A stretch of DNA of 64,000 nucleotides from an uncultured Clostridia bacterium (lineage in GTDB: Bacteria; Bacillota; Clostridia; Christensenellales; Aristaeellaceae): positions 186,001-250,000 of the forward strand of contig CAKTWP010000001.1 in the NCBI GenBank assembly GCA_934630705.1. The letters are read 5' to 3'. How positions within the stretch are numbered: the first letter of the stretch is position 1; the number at the start of each line of letters is the position of its first letter. Shown here piece by piece: positions 1 to 8,911 of this stretch. Below the pieces are notes generated by a model, which ran no database searches, was not told where the DNA came from, and saw only the letters and a list, made by a program, of their open reading frames with translations. The translations under genes were made by a program, and so were the position numbers.

Positions 1-379
1 TCACCAGCGACTGCACCGAATAATCGCATTTCACCCCACGCACGGCCTCGATTTCCAGCTTTGTTACCGGCTGGCGATAGGCCACCACCGCCAGCGTTTC
101 CATGGCGGATTGGGACAGGGACTGCTTCTGGATGGGCTGCAACAGCCGCTCCACATAGGGGGCGTATTCCGCCCGGGTGGACAGCTGGATATGACTGCCG
201 AACCGCTTGAGGCAGATGCCCCGGCGATGATAGGCATAATCGCTTTCCAGCGCGTCGATAGCCTGCTGGGTTTCCAGCGCGGTCACTTCCAGCGCCCGCT
301 GCAATTCGTTCACGTCCACCGGCTCTCCGGCCACAAACAGAATGGCCTCGATCACATGCGCCAGCTCAGGCGTATCCAT
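1..379 (-). CDS. scpB: Segregation and condensation protein B, C-terminus outside window
   Basis: Winged-helix partner of ScpA in the SMC condensin complex that organises and segregates the chromosome. Reading leftwards from the ATG at 379 gives 126 residues starting MDTPELAHVIEAILFVAGEP. The stretch METLAVVAYRQPVTKLEIEA, near residue 95, is the family's hallmark second winged helix. The gene runs off the left edge, so only about the first two thirds is present. Its ATG lies inside the end of scpA (14-bp overlap), the usual arrangement for translationally coupled scpA-scpB. Confidence 0.93.
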   Translation of the reverse strand, partial: MDTPELAHVIEAILFVAGEPVDVNELQRALEVTALETQQAIDALESDYAYHRRGICLKRFGSHIQLSTRAEYAPYVERLLQPIQKQSLSQSAMETLAVVAYRQPVTKLEIEAVRGVKCDYSVQSLV

Positions 380-1124
380 CGATTTCGATTTCTCCTTCCG
401 TGCTGCCATCGCTTTCCCGGGGCTCCAGCAGAATCTCGCCAAACACGCCATCCTGCACCACCCCGGCCCGTCCCAGCCGCAGCAGCTCCAGCAGCGCCAG
501 AAACAGCGTGACCACTTCATCCCGGGAAGGAGCGGGGCTGAACAGCGCGTCGAACCGGACGGGCCCCCTTTTCAGCTGCTTCAAAATATGCGCCGTGCAG
601 CGGGGGATGGTGTATTCATCCCGCACGATCCGCCGGGCCACGGCAATGGGCTCCTCCTCGTCCTGGGGCGCCCGGGCCATCACCCGGGCAAAGGCGGCCA
701 GCAGGCCGTCCAGGGTCAGCCCCGTTAATTCCAGCGTAGGGGGCGGCAGCGGATATTCTTCCGGCAGCTTCGGATACATCTGCGCCGCCGCCTTCTCAAA
801 GCCCTGCATATCCTGAGCGATTTGCTTAAACCGCTGGTATTCCTCCAGCTGGCGAATCAAAGCCAGCTCCGGGTCTTCCTCGTCCTCCTGCTTGGGCTTG
901 GGCAGCAGGGCCCGGCTTTTAATTTCCAGCAGCGTGGCCGCCATATCGATAAAGGCGCTGGCGTCATCCATATCCAGATCCGGCGCGTTTTGCACCGATT
1001 GGATATACTGATCCGTCACCTGAGAGACGAAGATGCTTCGGATGTCGATCTTGGCCTTGCCCACCAGAAACAGCAGCATGTCAAGCGGCCCGTCAAACTG
1101 GCTTAAATGCAGTGTCAATGCCAT
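366..1124 (-). CDS. scpA: Segregation and condensation protein A
   Basis: Kleisin subunit that bridges SMC heads and binds ScpB. The N-terminus (LHLSQFDGPLDMLLFLV) is the typical ScpA SMC-neck binding helix, and the C-terminal part near residues 175-240 is the winged-helix kleisin end. I place the start at 1124, five bases after the stop of the upstream protease gene, because the family begins just before LSQFDGPLD; longer in-frame starts would read into the protease gene. The protein is 252 aa, normal for the family. It forms a compact minus-strand operon M50 protease-scpA-scpB. Confidence 0.95.
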   Translation of the reverse strand: MALTLHLSQFDGPLDMLLFLVGKAKIDIRSIFVSQVTDQYIQSVQNAPDLDMDDASAFIDMAATLLEIKSRALLPKPKQEDEEDPELALIRQLEEYQRFKQIAQDMQGFEKAAAQMYPKLPEEYPLPPPTLELTGLTLDGLLAAFARVMARAPQDEEEPIAVARRIVRDEYTIPRCTAHILKQLKRGPVRFDALFSPAPSRDEVVTLFLALLELLRLGRAGVVQDGVFGEILLEPRESDGSTEGEIEIDGYA

Positions 1125-1128
1125 ATCG

Positions 1129-1983
1129 TCATGCCATCCCAAACACAAAGAGTATCGCGTCCAGCACCCCGTCCTGCACCGCATAAATGGCCTGGCCCAC
1201 AATATTGGAAATCACATCCGTGGCGAAGCACACCACCAGCAGCACGATCATGCAGATATTCATGATCCGCTGGGGAATATGCAGCCTGCCGCGGATGAAA
1301 ATGTCGTTCACCACGTGGTAGCCGTCCAGCGGCGGGATGGGCAGCAGATTAAACAGCGCCAGCCCCAGATTAATCATGGAGAAATTCATGAAAAACCGCT
1401 GCACATACAGCAGCCATGGCGTGCGGATCAGCTTGGCATAATCATCGGTGTAATACCCCATATCGCCGATCACCCGCACAAACAGCCGATTTTCTCCCAT
1501 AAACACTGCGGAGAAATTCCAGCCCCGAAAGCTGAGAAAGTCCTTTTGCGTGGTCAATGGGCCGAGGCTCCAAATCGCAGGCGAATAAATCAGCTGGTTC
1601 AGCCCCACCATCAGCAAAGTGGTCAGGAAAAACAGGCAGAAATTCATCACGATCCCCGCGATGGACACCAGCAGATCATCCCGCCGGAAATGCTTGAAAT
1701 TCCGGGGATTCACCGGCACCGGCCGGGCCCAGCCGAAGCCAAACAGCAGCATAAACGCCGTGCCCACAGGATCCAGATGCCGCAGGGGATTAAAAGACAG
1801 CCGTCCCATCATCTGCGCGGTCGGATCCCCGCAGCGCAGGGCCACATAGCCGTGAGCCAGCTCATGGAGCGTCAGCGCGATGAGCACCGCGGGCACCCGG
1901 TATAAAAGCGCAATCAGCGTGGATACGGGATTGCTTTGCAATTGGGAAAGGATACTCAGCAAGGGCTCCCATTCCTCCTTCAC
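1129..1983 (-). CDS. Site-2-protease-like M50 family metallopeptidase
   Basis: Membrane-embedded zinc metalloprotease of the YwhC/S2P-M50 type. The zinc motif HELAH lies in the first membrane segment (about residues 41-45), followed by [10 protein letters not shown], and the third zinc ligand motif [12 protein letters not shown] is near residue 220. Several hydrophobic segments are visible over its 284 aa. The gene sits directly upstream of scpA, a pairing seen in many clostridia, where its substrate is not known. A sigma-A-like promoter lies just upstream. Confidence 0.9.
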   Translation of the reverse strand: MKEEWEPLLSILSQLQSNPVSTLIALLYRVPAVLIALTLHELAHGYVALRCGDPTAQMMGRLSFNPLRHLDPVGTAFMLLFGFGWARPVPVNPRNFKHFRRDDLLVSIAGIVMNFCLFFLTTLLMVGLNQLIYSPAIWSLGPLTTQKDFLSFRGWNFSAVFMGENRLFVRVIGDMGYYTDDYAKLIRTPWLLYVQRFFMNFSMINLGLALFNLLPIPPLDGYHVVNDIFIRGRLHIPQRIMNICMIVLLVVCFATDVISNIVGQAIYAVQDGVLDAILFVFGMA

Positions 1984-1997
1984 ATTTTTTCCCTTCT

Positions 1998-2026
1998 ATT
2001 ATAACGTAAGGGCCCGGAAAAAACAA
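1998..2026 (-). promoter_or_regulatory. Predicted sigma-A promoter for M50-scpA-scpB
   Basis: On the minus strand, TTGTTT (2021-2026) and TATAAT (1998-2003) are separated by 17 bases. The -10 lies about 15 bases before the protease ATG. Confidence 0.55.
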
Positions 2027-2061
2027 GGGCCTGGGCCCGCCGGGCTTTTTCGCTTCAGCTC

Positions 2062-2090
2062 TTGCAGCAGCAGGGCGCGGCGGCTATAAT
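2062..2090 (+). promoter_or_regulatory. Predicted sigma-A promoter for the SNF2 gene
   Basis: TTGCAG (2062-2067), 17-base spacer, TATAAT (2085-2090). The ATG at 2126 follows an AGGAGG Shine-Dalgarno site. Confidence 0.6.
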
Positions 2091-2125
2091 GGAAGGGAGA
2101 ATTCCCATGATTCCAGGAGGCAGCC

Positions 2126-4378
2126 ATGACCGCAGAAACCGTATTGCAGGCTCTTTCCGCCCTGCGTGCGCCCCGGCCCACGGATGAATATGATCTTCAC
2201 GGGCTGGTGGCGGCCGCATTGGAGGAAGCCCAGCTTCCCTTTGCCCATGAAGCGCCGCTGGCCCCCCGCTGCCGCATTGACTTTCTCTGCGGCCGCATCG
2301 GCATTGAGATCAAGCGGGGCCGGCCGGTAAAAAGCCAGGTGGAAAAGCAGCTGCGGCGATATGCGGAATCCGGGAAAGTGACGGCGCTGATTCTGGTATC
2401 CGAAAAAGCGGTGGCTCTGCCCCATTTTCTGGCGGGGGTGGCTATTCATAATCTGAGCCTGCAAAAGCTCTGGGGCGTGGCGGCGGAGGGCAAGGGCGAG
2501 GGCCCGGAAACGGAAGCGTCTCCCGACCCGGAGGAAATCTCCTCCCTCTCCCCCATCGCCGCGCAGGAAGCGCCCTCGGATGTTGTCCCCGAGGAAGAAG
2601 TGCTCCCCGCTCCCATCCCACCCCATCCGCCCATGCTGGAGGATGAAATCCTCCATGCACTGGCCAGCGAAGAAGTGCCTGCCTTTTTGCAGCCCGTTCC
2701 GCCCGCGCAGGAAACGTATGGCACGCTCTCCTATAACGCCCGGCGGAAATGCTGGGTCATCAAGGGCGAGCCCTGCGTGACGGAGCTGGCCAAGCGGCTC
2801 TTTCCCGGCAGCGATGGGGGAAAACGGGGCGAAGCCCGGTTCACGGCCCATCGGCGAATTGTGGGGGATGTGAACTGGCTGATGCTGCGCTATCCGCTGG
2901 AAGTATCCCCTCGGGATCAGGCGCGATGGGAGCAGACGCTCTCTGCCGCCCGGGCGTACTATCAGGATCGTCAGGCCGCCCGCCGGGCGCTGCCTGCATC
3001 CCAGCCCTCCCCCGCAGTATTTCAGGGCGAGCTGATGCCCTTCCAGCGCCAGGGGCTTGCCTGGCTGCTGCTTACCCGCCGGGCGCTGCTGGCGGATGAA
3101 ATGGGCCTGGGAAAAACGGTGCAGGCCCTGGCCTGCGTGGCCAGCGAGGGGCGCTTTCCGCTGCTGATCGTGCCGCCGCCCCATCTGGTGCGCAATTGGC
3201 AGGCAGAAACCCTGCGTTTCCTGCGCGTAAACGGGCAGGCCCCCCGGGTGCATATCGTGAAGGGGCTCAAGCCCTATCCGCTGCCGGAAGCGGATGTATA
3301 CATTCTTCATTATCTGCTGCTGCGGGGCTGGAAGGAGGCCCTGCCCAAGCTGCAGTTCCACACTGTGATTTTCGATGAGGTACAGGAGCTGCGCCGGGCG
3401 GGCACGGAAAAATACAGCGCGGCCAGCCTGCTCTCCGAAAGCTGCGAGCGGGTGATTGGGCTGTCTGGCACGCCCATTTACAATTACGGCGGCGAGATCT
3501 GGAATGTGGTCAACATTCTGGATTACCATTTTCTGGGCGACTGGGAGTCCTTTTCCCGGGAATGGTGCGCCGGATATGGCAGCGGCATTGTGCTCAAGCC
3601 CCAGCTGCTGGGGGATCATCTGCGCCGGGAAGGGCTGATGCTGCGGCGCACCAAGCAGGAGGTGCTGCCCGAGCTGCCGGACAAGCGACGGCTGGTGCAG
3701 CAGATTGACGCGGACGACGGGCTCTATCAGCAGCTGATGGCCCCCATCTGGGAAAAGCTGTATCGCTGGCGGCAGGATCAGGGGATGACGCCCTCGCAGC
3801 GGGCGCTGCTGGAGGATCAGATTTCCCAGGAAGCCCGGCAGGCCACGGGCCTGGCCAAAGCGCCCTACGTGTGTCAATTCGTCCGGGCGCTGCTGGGAGC
3901 GGGCGAGCGGGTGCTGCTGTTTGCGCATCACCACGCGGTGATGGACGTCTATCAAAAGGAGCTCAGGGCAGAGCATCCCGGATTCATCACTGGCCGGGAA
4001 ACGGCAGCGCGGAAGGAAGCGGCAGTGGAGCGATTCATGGCCGGGAAAACCAACCTGTGCTGTATTTCCCTGCGGGCGGCCAGCGGGCTGAACCTGCAGC
4101 GGGCTTCCTGCGTGGTATTCGGGGAGCTGGACTGGTCCCCCGCGGTGCATTCTCAGGCGGAGGACCGCGCCCATCGCATCGGGCAAAAGGATTCGCTGCT
4201 TTGCTATTATCTGGTGTCCCCCAAGGGCAGCGATGCGGAAATGCAGGAAGCGCTGGGGCTGAAGGTGAGCCAGTTCCTTCAGCTGATGGGCGACCGCCCT
4301 ATTTCCGAAGCAGACTCCGCTGCCGGTGCCAATTACGCCCGCCAGCACGTGGAGCGCCTGCTCCGGGAGGGAAAATGA
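2126..4378 (+). CDS. SNF2-family helicase with N-terminal PD-(D/E)XK-like nuclease domain
   Basis: A 750-aa protein. Residues 40-80 contain RIDFLCGRIGIEIKRGR (D52, E61, K63), which fits the ID...(E/D)xK core of a PD-(D/E)XK nuclease. An acidic, proline-rich linker spans about 120-195. A conserved block, CWVIKGEPCVTELAKRLFPG, lies at 209-228. A complete SNF2 motor follows: Walker A ADEMGLGKT (323-331), DEVQ at 417-420 in place of DEAH, SGTP at 447-450, and the C-terminal lobe ending in AEDRAHRIGQ. The SNF2 assignment is firm; the nuclease domain is inferred from motif pattern only. It stands alone with its own promoter. No methylase, protease or other defence partner is adjacent, so a role in DNA repair or phage defence is open. 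Confidence 0.85.
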   Translation: MTAETVLQALSALRAPRPTDEYDLHGLVAAALEEAQLPFAHEAPLAPRCRIDFLCGRIGIEIKRGRPVKSQVEKQLRRYAESGKVTALILVSEKAVALPHFLAGVAIHNLSLQKLWGVAAEGKGEGPETEASPDPEEISSLSPIAAQEAPSDVVPEEEVLPAPIPPHPPMLEDEILHALASEEVPAFLQPVPPAQETYGTLSYNARRKCWVIKGEPCVTELAKRLFPGSDGGKRGEARFTAHRRIVGDVNWLMLRYPLEVSPRDQARWEQTLSAARAYYQDRQAARRALPASQPSPAVFQGELMPFQRQGLAWLLLTRRALLADEMGLGKTVQALACVASEGRFPLLIVPPPHLVRNWQAETLRFLRVNGQAPRVHIVKGLKPYPLPEADVYILHYLLLRGWKEALPKLQFHTVIFDEVQELRRAGTEKYSAASLLSESCERVIGLSGTPIYNYGGEIWNVVNILDYHFLGDWESFSREWCAGYGSGIVLKPQLLGDHLRREGLMLRRTKQEVLPELPDKRRLVQQIDADDGLYQQLMAPIWEKLYRWRQDQGMTPSQRALLEDQISQEARQATGLAKAPYVCQFVRALLGAGERVLLFAHHHAVMDVYQKELRAEHPGFITGRETAARKEAAVERFMAGKTNLCCISLRAASGLNLQRASCVVFGELDWSPAVHSQAEDRAHRIGQKDSLLCYYLVSPKGSDAEMQEALGLKVSQFLQLMGDRPISEADSAAGANYARQHVERLLREGK

Positions 4379-4385
4379 CGTGAAG

Positions 4386-4431
4386 AAAAATAATGCGGGA
4401 GAAGGCTTTTGCGTCAAAAGCCCCCTCCCGC
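4386..4431 (-). terminator. Intrinsic terminator of the thrB operon
   Basis: Stem arms 4395-4401 (GCGGGAG) and 4425-4431 (CTCCCGC) enclose a second stem, GGCTTTT/AAAAGCC. Read on the minus strand it is followed by ATTATTTTT, so it would end the ACT-thrC-thrB transcript; it lies just after the SNF2 stop. Confidence 0.7.
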
Positions 4432-4446
4432 GCCCTCCCGAAAACC

Positions 4447-4527
4447 GGCTGGGATAAAAAGCAGTTTTATCTAAATCAACAATGCGCCCCAGATGAGAAA
4501 ATGCGTTTTTCTCCTTCTGGGGCGCAT
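4447..4527 (+). repeat. Dispersed palindromic repeat, copy A
   Basis: Begins GGCTGGGATAAAA (4447-4459) and ends in a 12-bp perfect stem: ATGCGCCCCAGA (4482-4493) and TCTGGGGCGCAT (4516-4527), with GATGAGAAAA and TTCTCCTTC inside. Related copies lie at 8750-8839 (inverted) and 19728-19817. It sits between converging genes. Confidence 0.6.
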
Positions 4528-4530
4528 GTT

Positions 4531-5427
4531 TCATTTTTCCCTTTGCTCCGGCAAAATCTCTGCGCCATGCTGGGCGATTTGCAGTTTTCTGGCCTCCCAG
4601 CGCGGGAATTCTTCGGCGATTTCCCGGGCAATCCGGTTCAGCCTCTCCGCCTCCCGGGCAATAACCAGCAATGTGGAGCCTGCCCCGGAAATGCACAGGC
4701 CATCCGCGCCTGCATCCAAAGCGATTTTCCGGGCCGCTTCCGCGCCGGGAATCAGCGAAAGGCGATAGGGCTGATGCAGTCGATCATCCAGCGCAAAGCG
4801 CAGCAGCGCGCCATCCCCGGTTTCCAGCGCCCGCAGCAGCAGGGCGGCATGGCCGATATTAAACACCGCATCGCTCCGTGGCACGGCAGCGGGCAGCACA
4901 GCCCGGGCCTTCTGCGTTTCCAGCTCCGTATCCGGAATCAGGGCCAGAAACTGCCAGACCGGCGACAGGGGGCACCGGGCAAAATGCACGTTTCCCGCTT
5001 CCATGGCCGATACCACCAGCCCGCCCAGCAGCGCCGGGGCCACGTTATCCGGGTGTCCCTCCAGCGCGGCGGCAAGCTGCACCTGCGTTTTCTCGGAAAG
5101 CTTCAGCCCATGCAGGGCGTTGGCTGCGATGATTCCCCCGGCAATCAGCGCCGCGGATGAGCCCATTCCCCGGGACACGGGGATATCTGTCCGCCCAAAG
5201 CGAATCGCAATCGGGGGGATCTCCCGCCATCCTGCGGCCGTCAACGCCGCACGATAGCCCTGATAGGCCAGGTTCTGTTCATTGCAATAAGCTGCCGGAC
5301 AGCCCGCAATGGAAAGCCCCGATCCGCCGGGCTGGAAATCGATTTCGTTGTAGCTTTGCCAGGCCACGCCCAGGCAATCAAACCCCGGCCCCAGGTTGGC
5401 CGAGGTGGCAGGGACGCGCACGCGCAT
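4531..5427 (-). CDS. thrB: Homoserine kinase
   Basis: Phosphorylates L-homoserine to O-phosphohomoserine with ATP, the step before threonine synthase. A GHMP kinase of 298 aa: the N-terminus RVRVPATSANLGPGFDCLG is the family signature, and VSRGMGSSAALIAGG (about residues 85-99) is the GHMP phosphate-binding loop. DNVAPALLGGLV and the C-terminal SGAGSTLLVIA are also typical. It starts three bases after the thrC stop, so the two are translationally coupled in a minus-strand operon with the ACT-domain gene. Confidence 0.96.
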   Translation of the reverse strand: MRVRVPATSANLGPGFDCLGVAWQSYNEIDFQPGGSGLSIAGCPAAYCNEQNLAYQGYRAALTAAGWREIPPIAIRFGRTDIPVSRGMGSSAALIAGGIIAANALHGLKLSEKTQVQLAAALEGHPDNVAPALLGGLVVSAMEAGNVHFARCPLSPVWQFLALIPDTELETQKARAVLPAAVPRSDAVFNIGHAALLLRALETGDGALLRFALDDRLHQPYRLSLIPGAEAARKIALDAGADGLCISGAGSTLLVIAREAERLNRIAREIAEEFPRWEARKLQIAQHGAEILPEQREK

Positions 5428-5430
5428 GGC

Positions 5431-6912
5431 TTATTCCCCCTTTCCCGCCAGATGAGACGCCACATAGGCGGTCAGCTGCTGGGGCGCAATACAGTCAAAA
5501 TGCCGCACCGGCAGCGTCTGCAAGCCTTGCAGGCTTTGGGGAATGGGCACGCCGGTGAGCGCCTGCAGCGCCGCCATTTGCGCAAAAGCGTCCCCGTCCG
5601 GATCGCCGCCCAGGGCAGGGAGCACCGCGCCGGGGAATTTATACGGCGACGCCGTGGACAGCACCACGACCGGCCGGCCGGGCTTTTCCTCGGCCATATA
5701 TCGCTCCGCCACCGCGAATGCCACTGCCGTGTGGGGATCGCACAGATAATGCCGTTCCGCCCACACCCGGCGGATGGTCTGCGCTGTCTGGGCCTCATCG
5801 CAGCATCCGGCGGAGAATACCGCCTGAATCCGTCCCAGCGTTTCCCGATCCACGCGGTAATAGCCGTTTTCCGAAAGCTGCCCCATCCAGTCCGATACCC
5901 GCCTGGCATCCCCATCTGCGGCATAATAAAGCAGCCGTTCCAGATTGGAGGACACCAGAATGTCCATGGAAGGCGAGCTGGTGCGATGGAAGGGGCGGCG
6001 CTGGTCATATACGCCGGTGCGCAGGAAATCCGTGAGCACGTTATTGGCGTTAGATGCGCAGACCAGCCGCCCGACCGGCAGGCCCATGCACCGGGCAAAG
6101 AAGCCCGCCAGAATATCGCCGAAATTGCCGGTGGGCACCACGAAGTCCACTGGGTCTCCCAAGCGGATTTGGCCCCGGGCCAGCAAATCCCCATAGGCGG
6201 AGAAATAATAGGTCACCTGGGGGGCCAGACGGCCAATATTGATGGAATTGGCCGAGGACAGCGCCGCGCCGTTTTGCGCCGGAATGCCTGCCTGATTCAG
6301 CGCCGCGAACGCCCGCTTCACCCCGCGCTGGCAATCGTCAAAATTGCCCTTGACCCCGCAGACCCGCACATTCTCTCCCGGCTGGGTAATCATCTGAATT
6401 TTCTGGATGGGCGATACCCCTTCGGAGGGATAGAACACGATGATGCCCGTGCCCGACACATCCGCAAAGCCATGCAGCGCCGCCTTGCCGGTATCCCCGG
6501 AGGTGGCGGTGAGAATCATGATTTTCTGGCGCATGCCCGTCTGCGTCCGCGCAGCGGTGATCAGCTGGGGCAGCATGGACAGGGCCACATCCTTGAACGC
6601 CGCAGTGGGCCCGCGGAACAATTCCAGCACGTGCATGTTCCCCACGTCCACCAGCGGCGTAATATCCGGCGTTTCAAACTTGCCTGCATACGCCCGTTCC
6701 ACCAGCCCCGGCATATCCTCGAAGTCCGGCAGCAGGGCGGAAAGAATCATCGCCGCCCGGGGAAGGGGCGCTTTTTTCAGGCAGCTGAGCCAATCGAATT
6801 TACAGCTGAGAAGATCGGGATCCACAAACAGCCCGCCATCCCCCGCCATGCCCTTGAGCACGGCCTGCAAAGGCGTTGCCGTTTCCGGGCCGCGTGTGCT
6901 TTGATACAGCAT
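5431..6912 (-). CDS. thrC: Threonine synthase
   Basis: PLP enzyme converting O-phosphohomoserine to threonine. At 493 aa it is of the longer ThrC class, with N-terminal YQSTRGPETATPLQAVLKG. The PLP lysine is in RGPTAAFKDVALSMLPQL (about residues 105-122), and the phosphate-binding glycine loop is TATSGDTGKAAL. It lies 13 bases after the ACT-domain gene and 3 bases before thrB. With hom on the other strand, this gives the threonine branch from aspartate semialdehyde; aspartokinase is not in the window. Confidence 0.96.
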   Translation of the reverse strand: MLYQSTRGPETATPLQAVLKGMAGDGGLFVDPDLLSCKFDWLSCLKKAPLPRAAMILSALLPDFEDMPGLVERAYAGKFETPDITPLVDVGNMHVLELFRGPTAAFKDVALSMLPQLITAARTQTGMRQKIMILTATSGDTGKAALHGFADVSGTGIIVFYPSEGVSPIQKIQMITQPGENVRVCGVKGNFDDCQRGVKRAFAALNQAGIPAQNGAALSSANSINIGRLAPQVTYYFSAYGDLLARGQIRLGDPVDFVVPTGNFGDILAGFFARCMGLPVGRLVCASNANNVLTDFLRTGVYDQRRPFHRTSSPSMDILVSSNLERLLYYAADGDARRVSDWMGQLSENGYYRVDRETLGRIQAVFSAGCCDEAQTAQTIRRVWAERHYLCDPHTAVAFAVAERYMAEEKPGRPVVVLSTASPYKFPGAVLPALGGDPDGDAFAQMAALQALTGVPIPQSLQGLQTLPVRHFDCIAPQQLTAYVASHLAGKGE

Positions 6913-6925
6913 GTTCGCGCCCCCC

Positions 6926-7363
6926 TTACTCGATGGCGATCAGCTGCGGATTTTCCGCGCCGTCCACCTGGCTGAGCGCCTCCAGCAGCTTGGTGATGGA
7001 GCCCTGCATGCCGCTGATGTCCAGCGTGATGGTCACGCTGGCCTTGCCGTGAATGGGCAGGCTCTGGGTGATGGTGAGCACGCTGCCGCCCACAGCGGAA
7101 ATGCAGCTCAGCAGCGCGCTGAGCACCCCCGGCTCATGGGCCAGCAGCACCGACAGCACTGCCTTGCACCCGCCGGAAAGCTGGGATGGTTCCAGAATAT
7201 AATCCCGGTATTTATAATAGGTGCTCCGGGAAATGCCCGCCATCCGCGCCGCCTGGCTTACCTCCCTTGCCTTGCCTTCCTCCAGCAGCCGCTTGGCCAG
7301 CAGCACTTTTTCATAATACTCCGGCAGAATGCTTTTGTGGATGATCAGATAGTTATCCAGCAT
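6926..7363 (-). CDS. ACT domain-containing protein, UPF0735/PheB type
   Basis: A 145-aa protein. The N-terminal half has a helix-turn-helix-like segment (SQAARMAGISRSTYYKYRDY, about residues 37-56), and the C-terminal half is a single ACT domain (residues 68-145: AVLSVLLAHEPGVLSALLS). The family is called PheB or UPF0735 and is thought to sense amino acids; its exact role is unsettled. It is first in the operon with thrC and thrB and divergent from hom, whose product lacks its own ACT domain, so it may be the local amino-acid sensor. That link is inference. Confidence 0.85.
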   Translation of the reverse strand: MLDNYLIIHKSILPEYYEKVLLAKRLLEEGKAREVSQAARMAGISRSTYYKYRDYILEPSQLSGGCKAVLSVLLAHEPGVLSALLSCISAVGGSVLTITQSLPIHGKASVTITLDISGMQGSITKLLEALSQVDGAENPQLIAIE

Positions 7364-7409
7364 GATTCTTCTCGCTTTCTGTTTTTTTGCTGTCTTTCGG
7401 GAAAATCCC

Positions 7410-7438
7410 TTGAGATTCTCCTGCTTCTATGATACACT
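7410..7438 (+). promoter_or_regulatory. Predicted promoter of hom
   Basis: TTGAGA (7410-7415), 17 bases, TACACT (7433-7438), followed by an AT-rich leader and a CGGAGG ribosome site before the ATG at 7499. Confidence 0.45.
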
Positions 7439-7498
7439 GTCTCTTGCAAAAATACAAGTGTTTTTATTTTGCGGACATTTTTTCTCGGAGGCAGTTGC

Positions 7499-8644
7499 AT
7501 GCAAGTTGCAGTATTGGGATTTGGAACGGTTGGCCGGAGCGTTTATGAGATGCTGGCGGATGCGCCGGGGCTTACGCCCGGGCCGGTGCTGGTGCGCAGA
7601 GGCAAGGAGGAAGCCCCCTTCAAGCTGTCCGACATGGCGCAGCTGCTGGCGCAGCCGGATGTGGCCGCCGTGGCGGAAGCGCTGGTAGGCGTGGAGCCGG
7701 CGTATGCCTATGTGACGGCCGCCCTGAACGCCGGGAAGCATGTGGTCACGGCCAACAAGGCGCTGGTAGCCGCCCATGGGCCGGAGCTGGCGGCGCTGGC
7801 CCGGGAAAAGGGCGTGGGCTTTCTGTTCAGCGCAGCCTGCGGCGGCGGCGTGCCCTTTTTGCAGAATCTCGCTCTGGCGGCCCGGAGCGACCGGGTGACG
7901 GCCATTGGCGGCATTCTTAACGGCACCACCAATTTCATGCTGGATTCCATGCAGCGCAAGCAGCTGGATTATGCGCAGGCCCTTTCGGAAGCACAGCAGC
8001 TGGGCTACGCCGAAGCTGATCCCACTGCCGATGTATCCGGCCTGGACAGCCTGCGCAAGATTATGCTGGCCTGCGCGGTGGCTTATGGTGTTTTGCCAGA
8101 AAAGGGCCTGCACTGGGAGGGCATTACGGATTTCACCGCCGCGGACGCCGCCCACATCCGCCATCTGGGCCTTTGCTGCCGGCTGCTGGCCAGCGGCGAG
8201 CAAGCGGCGGATGGGGCGCTGCATGCCTATGTGGAGCCGGCGCTGCTGCCCCAAAGCGCGCCGGAATGCGCGGTGATGGACAATTACAATCTGGCCCGAT
8301 ACGTGGGCGCATGCGCGGGACCCATGGTTCTGATCGGGCAAGGCGCAGGCGGGAAGCCCACGGCATCCGGCGTACTGCGGGATTTATGCGCCCTTCAGGC
8401 AGGCGTTCATCAGATACTGCCTGCGGACTGCCGCCGGGGCGAAGCGGACAATGAAACCGCCGTCCATCCCTATTACGCCCGGATGTCCGCCGCACTGGCG
8501 GGTTGTTTCCCGGCGGAGCAGACGAGCGTCACAGGCAGCGTGGCGCGGATGATCACCCGCCCTGTTTCCGTATCCTGGATGCACGAAACCGTGGCCCAGC
8601 TGCGCCGGGAGGGAGAGCGTATCTTCTTTGCCGCCATGGCGTAA
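7499..8644 (+). CDS. hom: Homoserine dehydrogenase, short form without ACT domain
   Basis: Reduces aspartate semialdehyde to homoserine using NAD(P)H. The Rossmann loop is GFGTVGRSVYEML (residues 7-19). NKALVAAHG, GGILNGTTNFMLDSM and EADPTADVSGLDSLRK are the catalytic and substrate-binding motifs of the family. ATG 7499 follows a GGAGG site by eight bases; the upstream in-frame TTG at 7469 has no ribosome site. At 381 aa it is shorter than the usual 430 or so because the C-terminal ACT regulatory domain is missing. It is transcribed divergently from the ACT-thrC-thrB operon. Confidence 0.95.
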   Translation: MQVAVLGFGTVGRSVYEMLADAPGLTPGPVLVRRGKEEAPFKLSDMAQLLAQPDVAAVAEALVGVEPAYAYVTAALNAGKHVVTANKALVAAHGPELAALAREKGVGFLFSAACGGGVPFLQNLALAARSDRVTAIGGILNGTTNFMLDSMQRKQLDYAQALSEAQQLGYAEADPTADVSGLDSLRKIMLACAVAYGVLPEKGLHWEGITDFTAADAAHIRHLGLCCRLLASGEQAADGALHAYVEPALLPQSAPECAVMDNYNLARYVGACAGPMVLIGQGAGGKPTASGVLRDLCALQAGVHQILPADCRRGEADNETAVHPYYARMSAALAGCFPAEQTSVTGSVARMITRPVSVSWMHETVAQLRREGERIFFAAMA

Positions 8645-8749
8645 GAAAATTTAAGGCGGCAAGCCCTTTTTTGAAGCCAGAGAACGCTTTTCTGCCTCCC
8701 CTTCCTTCCAAGAAGGCCATAAAAAAACTTGTTTTATATTTGCCAAAAA

Positions 8750-8839
8750 GCGCCCCGATGAGAGAAGGAGACGATCAAACGTTTCCCGCTCCCATCCGGG
8801 GCGCATTATCATAAATAACGATCCGGTTTTATCCCAGCC
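8750..8839 (-). repeat. Dispersed palindromic repeat, copy B (inverted)
   Basis: Read on the minus strand it starts GGCTGGGATAAAA (8839-8827) and ends in a stem of GCGCCCCGGATG (8804-8793) with CATCGGGGCGC (8760-8750), one base bulged. Same layout and spacing as copy A at 4447-4527. It fills the space between converging hom and the glnQ-like gene; the rest of 8645-8911 holds no gene that I can see. Confidence 0.6.
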
Positions 8840-8911
8840 AGGCATTCCTCAGGAGAGCGCAGCAGGTCTTTCTTCCAAACGAAAAGCCTTCTCGCCCGTT
8901 TCCCGCCTGCA

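Noticed and set aside
2084..4696. Very long open frames antisense to the SNF2, polA and mur genes
   Set aside because: Shadow frames caused by high GC; they lie opposite genes with clear family motifs.
7364..7498. Threonine attenuator or T-box before hom
   Set aside because: The leader is short and shows no T-box sequence or run of Thr codons.
8750..8839. CRISPR or other repeat array
   Set aside because: Copies are single, scattered and palindromic, with no spacer periodicity; no cas genes are present.
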